Assembly: GCA_913058295.1 (NCBI GenBank)
Contig: CAJXRD010000018.1
Coordinates: 1 to 49,287 of the forward strand
Direction: 5' to 3'
DNA: 49,287 nt
DNA from: an uncultured Flavobacteriales bacterium
GTDB taxonomy: Bacteria > Bacteroidota > Bacteroidia > Flavobacteriales > Flavobacteriaceae
The translations under genes were made by a program, and so were the position numbers. Below the pieces are notes generated by a model. That model saw nothing but the letters and a program-made list of their open reading frames with translations, had not been told where the DNA came from and did not search any database. Every line of letters starts with the position of its first letter. Position 1 is the stretch's first letter. This document shows positions 9,159-19,600 of this stretch, piece by piece.

Positions 9159-10073
9159 TTAGAAATATCTAGGTGATCGTAAGCTACGTTTATTAAAAAA
9201 CACATCCCATGTTATAATAACTTCGTGCGAAGCACTTGCAACAGATTTAATATCTGAAGTTACATGGTCGTAAGCATATCCTATACGAACACTAGGAGTA
9301 ACTTGAAAACCAACTAATGCACTAAAGGAATCGTCTAGCCTATAAGAGGCTCCAATTTCGAACTTCTCATAAAATAAGGCGTTTAGATTAGCATCGAAAG
9401 ATACTGGACCATCAAAATATGTTTTAACAAATCCAGAAGGTTTTAACTTTACGTTATCCGATACTTGAAATACATACCCGGTCGTTAAAAACCAGTGCTG
9501 AATTTCGGCTCCATATTTTAATCCATTTTCATCTAAATGAACAGATTCTAATATATTAGGAACAGAGGCTCCAAAATAGAAATTGTCGTTATATAAAAAT
9601 AGTCCTGTTCCAAAATTAAAATAAGTATTACTTATATTTTCTGAAAAGAAAGGATCATTAGGATCTTGAAGTTCTAGGTCTACTAAACCTACATCGTGGA
9701 AGGTTGCCCCTCCCTTTAGACCTAGTGCAAGCTTAAAACTATTCCCAAGTTCTAATGTATAAGAGAAATCTGCATAAGCATTAGTTTCGGTTACCGGACC
9801 TAATTGATCATTAATAACAGATAGTCCTAGTCCTACTTTATCCCCAATAGGCGAATGTGCCGATAAGGTAAAAGTAACAGGATTGTCTTCTATTCCCGAC
9901 CATTGATTTCTATAAAGGGCAGTAACAGAAAGCCCTTCTTTTATTCCTGCATAAGCAGGATTCACCACCGTCATATTGTACATATATTGTGTGTACTGCG
10001 GATCTTGTTGTGCGTTAACTTCTTGAAACAAAATAAGTCCAAAAAGAAATGTTATAATATATAATTTTTTCAT
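9159..10073 (-). CDS. PorP/SprF family T9SS outer-membrane protein, copy 1
   Basis: A 304-residue protein with a signal peptide (cleavage after VNAQ, residue ~21) and the family opening QDPQYTQYMYNMTVVNPAYAG, followed by membrane beta-strands to the end. In Flavobacterium johnsoniae, SprF is needed to secrete and display the type B adhesin SprB, and genes of this family generally sit directly 3' of the adhesin they serve. The gene lies 34 bases downstream of the adhesin at 10108-13467 and 23 bases upstream of ompA, so the three are probably one transcript. The protein is identical to the one encoded at 15677-16591, so the two adhesins can probably use either. Confidence 0.92.
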   Translation of the reverse strand: MKKLYIITFLFGLILFQEVNAQQDPQYTQYMYNMTVVNPAYAGIKEGLSVTALYRNQWSGIEDNPVTFTLSAHSPIGDKVGLGLSVINDQLGPVTETNAYADFSYTLELGNSFKLALGLKGGATFHDVGLVDLELQDPNDPFFSENISNTYFNFGTGLFLYNDNFYFGASVPNILESVHLDENGLKYGAEIQHWFLTTGYVFQVSDNVKLKPSGFVKTYFDGPVSFDANLNALFYEKFEIGASYRLDDSFSALVGFQVTPSVRIGYAYDHVTSDIKSVASASHEVIITWDVFFNKRSLRSPRYF

Positions 10074-10107
10074 CTTTAGTTATTGGTATTTATTTGGTTT
10101 GTAAAAG

Positions 10108-13100
10108 TTAGTTTTCTTCTCTATTAACATAAACCCATCCTGTGGCTTGATTTCCATAAACTGGATCTTCAGAGTCAAAATCAATGACATAATAATAAGT
10201 TCCTGTTGGTAGAATCTTATCAGCATTAGATTGACCAGTCCATTCTTTTCTATAACTGTCTCTGTTATAAACTACCGCTCCAAGTCTATTAAATACTTGG
10301 AAGTTAGAAATTCCAGAACGGTCATCTAAAAAGCTTAAGTCTAAATAATCGTTATAGCCATCATAGTTATGAGGTGAAAGTCCTTGAGAGATTACACAAT
10401 TTTCATTATCGTAATAGTAAACTTCAACAGAACTTGAACCGGTACATTCTCCAGTTCTTATCGTTACCGTATAGGTGCCTACTTCTGAAGCTTCTAATGT
10501 TGCTGAAGTTTGATTCTCCATTACCGTATCATCTAAACTCCATTGATAAGAAACCCCTTCTTCATCCGTGATTGCTGCTAAAGTAACCGACATATCTGGA
10601 CAAGTTTGAACATTATTTCCTAAGCTTACAAATAAATCATCTCTACCCGTAGTAGTCATTGAATCTTCATCGGAACATTCTCCAATAGAAACTACAACAC
10701 TATAAACGCCGTACTGTGTAGCGTTAAGCGTAGAAGATGTTTCATCGGCGAATTCAACACCATCAAAACTCCATAGATAAGTTGTATCTGCAGGATCTCC
10801 TAAAGAAGGAGTAGCATCTAGAATTAATTGCTCATCAAAACAAGTTTCTATATTTCCACCTAAATCAACCCCTAAATCTCCTAGAGGCGTTAAGGCAATA
10901 CTATCGGTATCTGAACAACCAAATAAATTAACAGTAACAGAATAATTTCCGTGTTCCGTTGCATCTAAAGTAGCAGTAGTATCAGATAATAATACTCCAT
11001 CTAAACTCCATTCAAAAGTAGCATTATTAGGATCTCCAATAGAAGGAGAAGCATCTAAGAATACAGGAGTATTAAAACAGGTGGTAAAATCATTACCTAA
11101 TTCTACACCTAAATCAATTAGAGGTAATAAAGTAATGTTATCTGTGTCAATACAAACGCCAATAGTTACAGAAACAAAATAGGTTCCGTGAGCTGTTGCA
11201 TTTAATGTAGCTGTGGTTTCAGATAAAATCACTCCATCTAAACTCCATTCATATGTTGCAGTATTAATATCTCCAATTGCAGGAGTAGCATCTAAAATAA
11301 CTGAATTTATAAAACAGGTATTAAAATCTTCTCCTAATTCTACACCTAAGTCATTACTTGGGTTAATTATAATAGAGTCTTCAGAAGAACAATTTCCTGC
11401 AGAGACAACTGCGCTATAAGTACCCAATTGAGTTATAATTATGGTTGCTGATGTTTCTCCAGCTAAGATATTTCCATCTAAACTCCATTCGTAAGTTACA
11501 TTAGCTGGGTCCATATTAGAAGGACTAGCATCTAATAAAACTTCAAGTTCAAAACAAGTTGAGAAATCTTCACCAAGATCAAATACTGGGCTTTCTTCTA
11601 AAAGAACATTAACAGTCTGAGTTAGGGTACAACCATCGATTGTTACATCAACACTGTAATCACCAGAACTTGTAACAGTAATAGTTTGTGTATCTTCACC
11701 AGTACTCCATTCGAAAGTTGCATCATCTGGATTCCCGTCAATTACTTCTGCAGTAATATCATAAGAAGTTTCATCACATAATTCTTGATCTTCTCCTAAG
11801 TCAACAGAAAAAGTTGCGACTAGAGTAACAGTAATCTCATCTGTTAAAACAACTACATCCCCATTACAATTAGTATATGTTATTTGAGCGGTATAGGTTT
11901 CTTCCCCATCAGGACAAACATTAATAGTAGGGTCATTACTAATAAAATCACCATTAGAATCTAACCACTCAAAAACGTAGGTTTGTTCCCCAGCTGGTGT
12001 AAAACTCCAGGCTTCATTAGTAGCTGTCCATGGAGAATCAGAAGTGTTTCTTCCTGGTGGTACATAACCGATATTCCCTGCATCATTTTGGATACCAACA
12101 GCAGCATTACCATCATTCCAAGCATCACAAGCAGGCTTGTCTTGCATATAAATTTCAATTACATTAGAAAATTCATAAAAAACAGCCATATGTGTTGCTA
12201 ATAAATTATTACAACCTCCAGAAAACATTGGGACTTCATAATAGGAAACTACTAAAACTCTGTTAGGAAAAGTTCCTAATATTTCCCAAGCTATTTCATT
12301 TGCGTCATTAACAGAAGGGTCAATATCATGAACAGGTGTAAATACATTTGCTTCTGCTAAAGCATCTTCTGTATTGTTAGGCACATCTGCATCAAAACTC
12401 CATGCATTTGATCCTATACCAGTATCATTAGCGTCTACATCAAAACGAATTACTCCATTAGAACCAACTTGAAATTGAGTTTCAATATTTTCAAAGAAAC
12501 AAAAATCAAAAGGCAGAGCTTCTACTGGTGACCAAGCATCATCAATATTTGTGTTTATAGAGTTTGCTAATCCATTAAAAGCATAAGGTGGCTCATATGT
12601 TATAGGGTCTACAGTATAATTCTCTGTTAAACTTTCAAAAGTTGCTAAAAAACTTGCAGTTATATCAGTACAACCATCTCCGTCACATTCTAAAGATATG
12701 TCATCTCCAGCATTTATAAATAAGGAACCTGGTCCTCCACTTAAACAACTTATTAGATTACTAGTAACTTCACAATTAATGTCGTTCGCATCATTAACAG
12801 TCATTATAACATCTGTTGTAGAAGTATAAGGTCCAAAAGTTACAATGCCAGTTGTAGTAACAGATTGTTGCGGGCTTCCTTGATCGTCATTAATATACAA
12901 TTCTGTTGCCGATCCCATATCGCTAATATCCACTAATATAGAAAAATCACTTCCGTCTGTACAATCTCCATCTGTACTAAAAGTCACAGTTGGGTTAATA
13001 CAGGTTTGGCACCAAATATCAAAGTCCCAAGGAGTGAAAGCATTTGTTTCACAGCTAATAACACTATCCGAATCTATCTGAATAGTAATAGTATCTCCGG

Positions 13101-13467
13101 AAGATTGGTAGGTGATTCCTGTTAAATCTCCATTATTTCCATAAGGAGTTGCAGCGTTTAAATTGGTTACGCCATCTGAGTCAAGAACGATAAGTTCATC
13201 AAAATTTACTTCTACTTGCCCAGCATTAAAGAATACATTTAATGGAAATCCACCAGTACTAGTAAATACAAACTGAGTTGTATCATTATTAACATAGCAA
13301 TAAGTCGTATTCAAAGGGCCTGCGGAACAATCTACAATAGTTTGGCCAAAAGAAAGTGTTGTAAAACACATGAATAACATAAAAGTTATTGCCGTTTTAG
13401 ACAAACTTTTAGTTCTTTCAGATAAGTTATTGGATTGATTTTGAAAAAAGAGTATTTGTTTTTTCAT
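10108..13467 (-). CDS. Large T9SS type B adhesin with nidogen-like head and Ig-like repeats
   Basis: A 1119-residue secreted protein. An N-terminal stretch with a signal sequence ends near FGQTIVDC (about residue 42). Residues ~43-165 form a beta domain shared with the second adhesin. Residues ~270-500 hold a head domain resembling nidogen-like/choice-of-anchor modules (PFDFCFFENIETQFQVGSNG, GNAAVGIQNDAGN). About six Ig/PKD-like repeats of ~79 residues follow (pattern LGEDF-TCF...LDA-PS...YEWSLDG...GTYSV-V--G-C). The gliding-motility-associated type B sorting domain occupies about residues 1020-1119 (GLSPHNYDGYNDYLDL...VFNRLGAVVYNRDSY...GTYYYVIDF). It is likely a cell-surface adhesin or enzyme-free binding protein. 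The last 330 residues are identical to the 16626-20063 product; the head is not. Confidence 0.88.
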   Translation of the reverse strand: MKKQILFFQNQSNNLSERTKSLSKTAITFMLFMCFTTLSFGQTIVDCSAGPLNTTYCYVNNDTTQFVFTSTGGFPLNVFFNAGQVEVNFDELIVLDSDGVTNLNAATPYGNNGDLTGITYQSSGDTITIQIDSDSVISCETNAFTPWDFDIWCQTCINPTVTFSTDGDCTDGSDFSILVDISDMGSATELYINDDQGSPQQSVTTTGIVTFGPYTSTTDVIMTVNDANDINCEVTSNLISCLSGGPGSLFINAGDDISLECDGDGCTDITASFLATFESLTENYTVDPITYEPPYAFNGLANSINTNIDDAWSPVEALPFDFCFFENIETQFQVGSNGVIRFDVDANDTGIGSNAWSFDADVPNNTEDALAEANVFTPVHDIDPSVNDANEIAWEILGTFPNRVLVVSYYEVPMFSGGCNNLLATHMAVFYEFSNVIEIYMQDKPACDAWNDGNAAVGIQNDAGNIGYVPPGRNTSDSPWTATNEAWSFTPAGEQTYVFEWLDSNGDFISNDPTINVCPDGEETYTAQITYTNCNGDVVVLTDEITVTLVATFSVDLGEDQELCDETSYDITAEVIDGNPDDATFEWSTGEDTQTITVTSSGDYSVDVTIDGCTLTQTVNVLLEESPVFDLGEDFSTCFELEVLLDASPSNMDPANVTYEWSLDGNILAGETSATIIITQLGTYSAVVSAGNCSSEDSIIINPSNDLGVELGEDFNTCFINSVILDATPAIGDINTATYEWSLDGVILSETTATLNATAHGTYFVSVTIGVCIDTDNITLLPLIDLGVELGNDFTTCFNTPVFLDASPSIGDPNNATFEWSLDGVLLSDTTATLDATEHGNYSVTVNLFGCSDTDSIALTPLGDLGVDLGGNIETCFDEQLILDATPSLGDPADTTYLWSFDGVEFADETSSTLNATQYGVYSVVVSIGECSDEDSMTTTGRDDLFVSLGNNVQTCPDMSVTLAAITDEEGVSYQWSLDDTVMENQTSATLEASEVGTYTVTIRTGECTGSSSVEVYYYDNENCVISQGLSPHNYDGYNDYLDLSFLDDRSGISNFQVFNRLGAVVYNRDSYRKEWTGQSNADKILPTGTYYYVIDFDSEDPVYGNQATGWVYVNREEN

Positions 13468-13512
13468 AAAAAAGAGGTTGTTGGTTATTTTTCGCTAAAT
13501 GTACTTAAAATA
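13468..13512 (-). promoter_or_regulatory. Conserved leader of adhesin 1 with possible promoter
   Basis: The ~45 bases before the adhesin 1 start closely match those before adhesin 2 (20064-20108), although both sequences diverge beyond. On the minus strand, TACATTTA (13496-13503) differs from the -7 consensus TAnnTTTG at one base. The remaining intergenic bases to 13655 hold nothing I recognise apart from AT-rich sequence. Confidence 0.35.
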
Positions 13513-13698
13513 ATGCAACCACAGTAATCATTTTATTATTTTATAATAATTATGAAATACTTGATCTTGTAGTTTTCTATGAGTTTTAAATAAAAATCAA
13601 TAATGATGAGTATTCTAGTTATTTTTTATATTTATGATATTTATGATATTTAGGTGTTTACAATTAAACATATCCAATTAAGATTTTTTAGATATAAT

Positions 13699-13735
13699 AA
13701 AAGCCTCCTATTAATAATTTAATAGGAGGCTTTTT
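13699..13735. terminator. Bidirectional Rho-independent terminator, copy 2
   Basis: Exact copy of the hairpin at 7181-7217. Here it lies between ompA copy 2 and the upstream region of adhesin 1, so it should insulate the two cassettes and keep them as separate transcripts. Confidence 0.88.
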
Positions 13736-13760
13736 GGTTGTTAATTAGAAAGGTTACTTT

Positions 13761-15653
13761 TTAATTTTCTACTATAATAAAGTCTGATCTTCTATTTTTA
13801 GCAGATTGTGCTGCGGTACAATTTCCACCACAATTTTCTATTGGATTGCTTTTTCCGAATCCTTTTCCACTAACTCTACTTTTATCAATTCCTTTAGAGA
13901 TTACATATTGGACAGTAGCTTGTGCTCTTCTATTAGATAGATCCATATTATATTCATCCGATCCTGTATTGTCTGTATGACTTTCTACTTTAACAATCAT
14001 AGATGGATACTTCTTCATTAGAGTTACTAAGTTATCCAATTCAAAAGCAGCTTGCGATTTGATATTGTGTTTGTCAAAGTCAAAAAGGATTGGTTCTAAT
14101 ACTACTTTATCTTCAACAACAATAGCTTCAATCGGGCTTAATTTTACACTAGTGTTAAGCGTTTCTTCTTTTTTAGTAGTAAGGGTAACTCCATTACTAT
14201 CAAAGTTTTCCATAAATGCTAATACTTGATGCTCTTTTTCACATTCTACTGTAAAGGAAACATTACCATTACTATCTGTGGTTTTGCTAGAAAGCACGTT
14301 GTCTTGTGCGTCTATAACATCTACACGAGCTCCAGAGAGTGGCTTGTTAGTATAGTCGTTTAATACTTGTACTGTAAGCGCAACATCACATAAAGGTGCT
14401 AATTGCTTAACGCTGTAAATATCATCACTACCTGCACCGCCTTTTCTGTTAGAAGAAACATATCCTTCCTCTTTGGCTGCATCAATTATAAAAGCAAAAT
14501 CATCGCTAGAACTATTTAAGCCAGCTCCCATAGTTCTTGCATTAGAAAATTCACTTCCCATAGCTTCTGCATAAAATACATCTAAACCTCCAAGGCCAAG
14601 ATGTCCATCACTTGAGAAGTATAAAGTTCCATTGGCGTCTAGGTAAGGAAAAACTTCTTTTCCTTCGGTGTTTATACCATTACCTAATGCTTTTGGTGTT
14701 CCAAAAGTTCCGTCTTTATTGATAGCTACCGAGTAAATATCAGACATTCCTATACCTCCAGGCATATCGCTTACAAAGTATAATGTGTTACCATCTGGAC
14801 TTAATGCTGGATGTCCTGTAGAAAACTCACTACTATTAAAAGGAACAGATTCTACCCCTTTCCATTGACCATCTATTAATTCGGCATAGTAAAGGTTGAT
14901 CTGGTTGATTCCGTCTTCACTTTTTTTATACTTACCTTTTAAGAAATCATTACTGTCAAAGTACATCCGTTTTCCATCTGCTGTGATAGCAGCATTACCT
15001 TCGTGGTATCTAGAGCTAACATCTCCACCCACAAGGTCTGCATCTTTAACAGTACCTCCAACTAGAGAGGCTCTATAAATATCTAAGAAGGGTTGCTCAT
15101 CCCAGCCATATTTTTTACGTTTTGTATTTCTGGCAGAAGTAAAGTAAAGCTCGTTACCAACAGTAATTCCTCCAAATTCTGAATATTCAGTATTAAGGTC
15201 TTTTAGGTTGGTTAATGTGAATTTTTGTTTTTTCTCCATCATCGCAGGGATGTAATCTGGATTTTTCATAAACTCAATAGCTCTAGAATCTGAAGGTTCC
15301 ATTTTGGAGAATGTTTTCATCCAAGTATTGTAATCTCCATATTTACCATTAGCTTTAAGGGATTGTGCATAATTATACACGGTTTCCGATTTAGGACTTT
15401 TCCCCTTAACGACACGTTTGTAATAGGTTTCCGATTTTTTAGTATCGTTAATAAAGTAATAACAATTACCTAATTGTTCGAAAACATATCTATCGCCATC
15501 TCCTTTTTTAAGAAGTTTTTGATAAGCTTCTGCAGCTTCTGTATATGCTAGTCTAGCATAAAGGTCGTCTGCTTTCTTTGTTTTGTTATTTTGAGCATTA
15601 ACAAGACTTGTGCTAAATGCTATAAATAGGAATAATATATATATTTTTTTCAT
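13761..15653 (-). CDS. TPR-PD40-OmpA family outer-membrane protein, copy 2
   Basis: Encodes the same 630-residue protein as 7243-9135: signal peptide, TPR-like helices, PD40 propeller, carboxypeptidase-regulatory-like domain and C-terminal OmpA domain. I found no amino-acid difference, and the opposite-strand frames also match, so synonymous differences are few or absent. It is the last gene of cassette 2 and ends 108 bases beyond the copied patatin fragment. Confidence 0.9.
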   Translation of the reverse strand: MKKIYILFLFIAFSTSLVNAQNNKTKKADDLYARLAYTEAAEAYQKLLKKGDGDRYVFEQLGNCYYFINDTKKSETYYKRVVKGKSPKSETVYNYAQSLKANGKYGDYNTWMKTFSKMEPSDSRAIEFMKNPDYIPAMMEKKQKFTLTNLKDLNTEYSEFGGITVGNELYFTSARNTKRKKYGWDEQPFLDIYRASLVGGTVKDADLVGGDVSSRYHEGNAAITADGKRMYFDSNDFLKGKYKKSEDGINQINLYYAELIDGQWKGVESVPFNSSEFSTGHPALSPDGNTLYFVSDMPGGIGMSDIYSVAINKDGTFGTPKALGNGINTEGKEVFPYLDANGTLYFSSDGHLGLGGLDVFYAEAMGSEFSNARTMGAGLNSSSDDFAFIIDAAKEEGYVSSNRKGGAGSDDIYSVKQLAPLCDVALTVQVLNDYTNKPLSGARVDVIDAQDNVLSSKTTDSNGNVSFTVECEKEHQVLAFMENFDSNGVTLTTKKEETLNTSVKLSPIEAIVVEDKVVLEPILFDFDKHNIKSQAAFELDNLVTLMKKYPSMIVKVESHTDNTGSDEYNMDLSNRRAQATVQYVISKGIDKSRVSGKGFGKSNPIENCGGNCTAAQSAKNRRSDFIIVEN

Positions 15654-15676
15654 TTTGATAGTGCTTAAGTTTAAAA

Positions 15677-16591
15677 TTAGAAATATCTAGGTGATCGTAA
15701 GCTACGTTTATTAAAAAACACATCCCATGTTATAATAACTTCGTGCGAAGCACTTGCAACAGATTTAATATCTGAAGTTACATGGTCGTAAGCATATCCT
15801 ATACGAACACTAGGAGTAACTTGAAAACCAACTAATGCACTAAAGGAATCGTCTAGCCTATAAGAGGCTCCAATTTCGAACTTCTCATAAAATAAGGCGT
15901 TTAGATTAGCATCGAAAGATACTGGACCATCAAAATATGTTTTAACAAATCCAGAAGGTTTTAACTTTACGTTATCCGATACTTGAAATACATACCCGGT
16001 CGTTAAAAACCAGTGCTGAATTTCGGCTCCATATTTTAATCCATTTTCATCTAAATGAACAGATTCTAATATATTAGGAACAGAGGCTCCAAAATAGAAA
16101 TTGTCGTTATATAAAAATAGTCCTGTTCCAAAATTAAAATAAGTATTACTTATATTTTCTGAAAAGAAAGGATCATTAGGATCTTGAAGTTCTAGGTCTA
16201 CTAAACCTACATCGTGGAAGGTTGCCCCTCCCTTTAGACCTAGTGCAAGCTTAAAACTATTCCCAAGTTCTAATGTATAAGAGAAATCTGCATAAGCATT
16301 AGTTTCGGTTACCGGACCTAATTGATCATTAATAACAGATAGTCCTAGTCCTACTTTATCCCCAATAGGCGAATGTGCCGATAAGGTAAAAGTAACAGGA
16401 TTGTCTTCTATTCCCGACCATTGATTTCTATAAAGGGCAGTAACAGAAAGCCCTTCTTTTATTCCTGCATAAGCAGGATTCACCACCGTCATATTGTACA
16501 TATATTGTGTGTACTGCGGATCTTGTTGTGCGTTAACTTCTTGAAACAAAATAAGTCCAAAAAGAAATGTTATAATATATAATTTTTTCAT
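15677..16591 (-). CDS. PorP/SprF family T9SS outer-membrane protein, copy 2
   Basis: Identical in protein sequence to the product of 9159-10073 (304 residues, QDPQYTQYMYNM opening, barrel strands throughout). It sits 34 bases downstream of adhesin 2 and 23 bases upstream of ompA copy 2, keeping the cassette order adhesin-porP-ompA. The expected role is outer-membrane assistance in secretion and surface display of the adhesin encoded just upstream. Confidence 0.92.
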   Translation of the reverse strand: MKKLYIITFLFGLILFQEVNAQQDPQYTQYMYNMTVVNPAYAGIKEGLSVTALYRNQWSGIEDNPVTFTLSAHSPIGDKVGLGLSVINDQLGPVTETNAYADFSYTLELGNSFKLALGLKGGATFHDVGLVDLELQDPNDPFFSENISNTYFNFGTGLFLYNDNFYFGASVPNILESVHLDENGLKYGAEIQHWFLTTGYVFQVSDNVKLKPSGFVKTYFDGPVSFDANLNALFYEKFEIGASYRLDDSFSALVGFQVTPSVRIGYAYDHVTSDIKSVASASHEVIITWDVFFNKRSLRSPRYF

Positions 16592-16625
16592 CTTTAGTTA
16601 TTGGTATTTATTTGGTTTGTAAAAG

Positions 16626-19600
16626 TTAGTTTTCTTCTCTATTAACATAAACCCATCCTGTGGCTTGATTTCCATAAACTGGATCTTCAGAGTCAAAATC
16701 AATGACATAATAATAAGTTCCTGTTGGTAGAATCTTATCAGCATTAGATTGACCAGTCCATTCTTTTCTATAACTGTCTCTGTTATAAACTACCGCTCCA
16801 AGTCTATTAAATACTTGGAAGTTAGAAATTCCAGAACGGTCATCTAAAAAGCTTAAGTCTAAATAATCGTTATAGCCATCATAGTTATGAGGTGAAAGTC
16901 CTTGAGAGATTACACAATTTTCATTATCGTAATAGTAAACTTCAACAGAACTTGAACCGGTACATTCTCCAGTTCTTATCGTTACCGTATAGGTGCCTAC
17001 TTCTGAAGCTTCTAATGTTGCTGAAGTTTGATTCTCCATTACCGTATCATCTAAACTCCATTGATAAGAAACCCCTTCTTCATCCGTGATTGCTGCTAAA
17101 GTAACCGACATATCTGGACAAGTTTGAACATTATTTCCTAAGCTTACAAATAAATCATCTCTACCCGTAGTAGTCATTGAATCTTCATCGGAACATTCTC
17201 CAATAGAAACTACAACACTATAAACGCCGTACTGTGTAGCGTTAAGCGTAGAAGATGTTTCATCGGCGAATTCAACACCATCAAAACTCCATAGATAAGT
17301 TGTATCTGCAGGATCTCCTAAAGAAGGAGTAGCATCTAGAATTAATTGCTCATCAAAACAAGTTTCTATATTTCCACCTAAATCAACCCCTAAATCTCCT
17401 AGAGGCGTTAAGGCAATACTATCGGTATCTGAACAACCAAATAAATTAACAGTAACAGAATAATTTCCGTGTTCCGTTGCATCTAAAGTAGCAGTAGTAT
17501 CAGATAATAATACTCCATCTAAACTCCATTCAAAAGTAGCATTATTAGGATCTCCAATAGAAGGAGAAGCATCTAAGAATACAGGAGTATTAAAACAGGT
17601 GGTAAAATCATTACCTAGTTCTACACCTAATTCATTACTTGAATTAATTATAATAGTGTCTTCAGAAACACAAATTCCAGAAGTTACGATAACACCATAT
17701 GTTCCAAATTGACTAATACTTAAAGTTACTGATATTTCACCTGCAATAACGTTCCCATCTAAACTCCATTGATATGAAGCATCTTCAGGATCCATATTGG
17801 AAGGACTAGCATCTAATAAATCTTCAGTTTCAAAACAAGTATTAAAATCTTCTCCTAATTCTATAATGGGAATAACACCTAAATCTATAATGACACTTTC
17901 GGTAAGCATACAATCGTTAATTGTAACCTCTACAGAATAAACATCTGGGTCACTTACCGTGATACTTGAAGTTGTTTCGCCAGTACTCCAAAGGTAAGCA
18001 GCATTGCTCTCGTCTTCCCCTTCAATTATAGCAGTGATTGTATAGGATTCAACCTCACAAAGACTTATGTCTTCTCCTAAACTTACGGTAAATGAAGTTA
18101 ATTGGACATTAATTTCATCTGTAGTAATGCATTCATTACCAGCTACCTCTACTGAATAAAGACCGTTTTCAATAATTATTAAAGTACTATTGGTTTCTCC
18201 AGTAATTTCTATACCATCTTTAAACCATGTATAAGAAATGTTTGTCAAGTCATCTGGGTTTGAAACTGTTGCGTCTAAAATAGTAGTATCCTCACCACAA
18301 ACAATTAAATCTTCACCAAGATCAAATATTGGGCTAGCTAACATTTCTACGATAATTTCATCGGAAGCAACACAATCTGGAGCTTGTAAAAATTGAACAT
18401 CAACTCTATAAAGTCCTTCTTCTGTTACTAGAAGTGTGTTGTTGGTTTCTCCTACTAATTCTATATCATCCTTAAACCATTGATAAGTTGCATCTTCCGT
18501 GTCTCCAGCATCCAAGGTAATGTCGATATAATTACATTGAGCAGTACCATTTTCAATTAAAATGTCGTTTCCTAAATCTACATTTCCAATATCAAAACTT
18601 CCAGCTTCTATAAAAACTGCTGAGTCATAAGCAGTATCTGTTTCATCAGCTAGAACTAATTTAATGGTATATAAATTCCCTAGAATTACTTCTCCAATAG
18701 CTTGTAAAGAAACTATTTGGCCATTAAAGTCTATAGCTGCTTCACTTTCTGGATTAAAAGGAGCGAAGTTATATTTATCAAAATATTCTTCATTTACAGC
18801 AGAACACTGTCCTGGGACGTCTGGTCGAATATTAGTAACTTCAATAGGAATATTAGTGCCAGGTAAAACAGCAAGATTTTGAACAACACCAGTATCTGTA
18901 TCGGTAAGAATAAAAGCAAAAGCATCAGAATAGGTACATTCAAAATTTTGATTGTATTCTTCAGAAGCCAATAAAAAATTAAAACTTATTTGATCTACAA
19001 GAGGAACAAAATCAAATTGGATAAAGGAAGCATTATTTGTATCTGTAGCTGTTGTATTGGCTTCCAAATCTGCATCTCCTGGCCAATCAAATCCACCATC
19101 ACCATGTATGGTTTCATTAGGACCTGGTGCATTTTGTACATTTCCAGAGGATAAAACAATACCCTCTTGAAACGGGAATGAAGCACCATTGGAGTCGAAA
19201 GCGGCTATTCCGTTAACATCTCCAAAATCTGTCCCCGTACTTTGACTAAAATTTGAAAGTTCAACACATCCACTACCAAAGAGGATATCCTCTACTAATT
19301 CTTGGGTAGTATAACTTTCATCAATGGTAATAAATCCACCCAAACAAGTAATAGTATCACTAGTTAACACACAATTTATATCGTCGGGGTTACTAACTAT
19401 AATGATTACTTCAATTTCTATGGGATAGGGTCCAAAAGTTACGATACCAGGATTAGCTATACTTTGTTCGGGGCTTCCCTGGTCATCATTTATGTTTAGT
19501 GAAGTTGCAGATCCCATATCTGAAATATCTACAAAAATGGAGTAATTATCACCAAGGGTACAATCGCTAGTATCGTATGTTACTGTTGGATTGATACAAG

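Larger units (their letters stand above)
7138..11099. repeat. Long direct repeat, copy 1 (adhesin tail, porP, ompA, terminator, patatin 3' end)
   Basis: About 3,962 bases that appear identical to 13656-17617 at a constant offset of 6,518. The two encoded OmpA proteins (630 residues), the two PorP proteins (304 residues) and the last 330 residues of the adhesins are the same, and the intergenic segments I compared also match base for base. The left end falls inside the patatin gene. The right end falls at the border between two Ig-like repeats of the adhesin gene (first mismatch 11100 A versus 17618 G). Confidence 0.9.
13656..17617. repeat. Long direct repeat, copy 2
   Basis: Second copy of the ~3,962-base unit described for 7138-11099. 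Its left end is the only novel junction: 26 bases matching the 3' end of the patatin coding sequence lie between the adhesin 1 promoter region and the ompA terminator, with no patatin gene beside them. The heptamer TTTAGGT lies at 13649-13655 just left of the junction and also at 7133-7139 at the donor end. Confidence 0.9.

Noticed and set aside
7138-17617. Insertion sequence or composite transposon as the cause of the duplication
   Set aside because: No transposase, terminal inverted repeats or target-site duplication are seen at either block border; one border is inside an Ig repeat, which fits homologous recombination.
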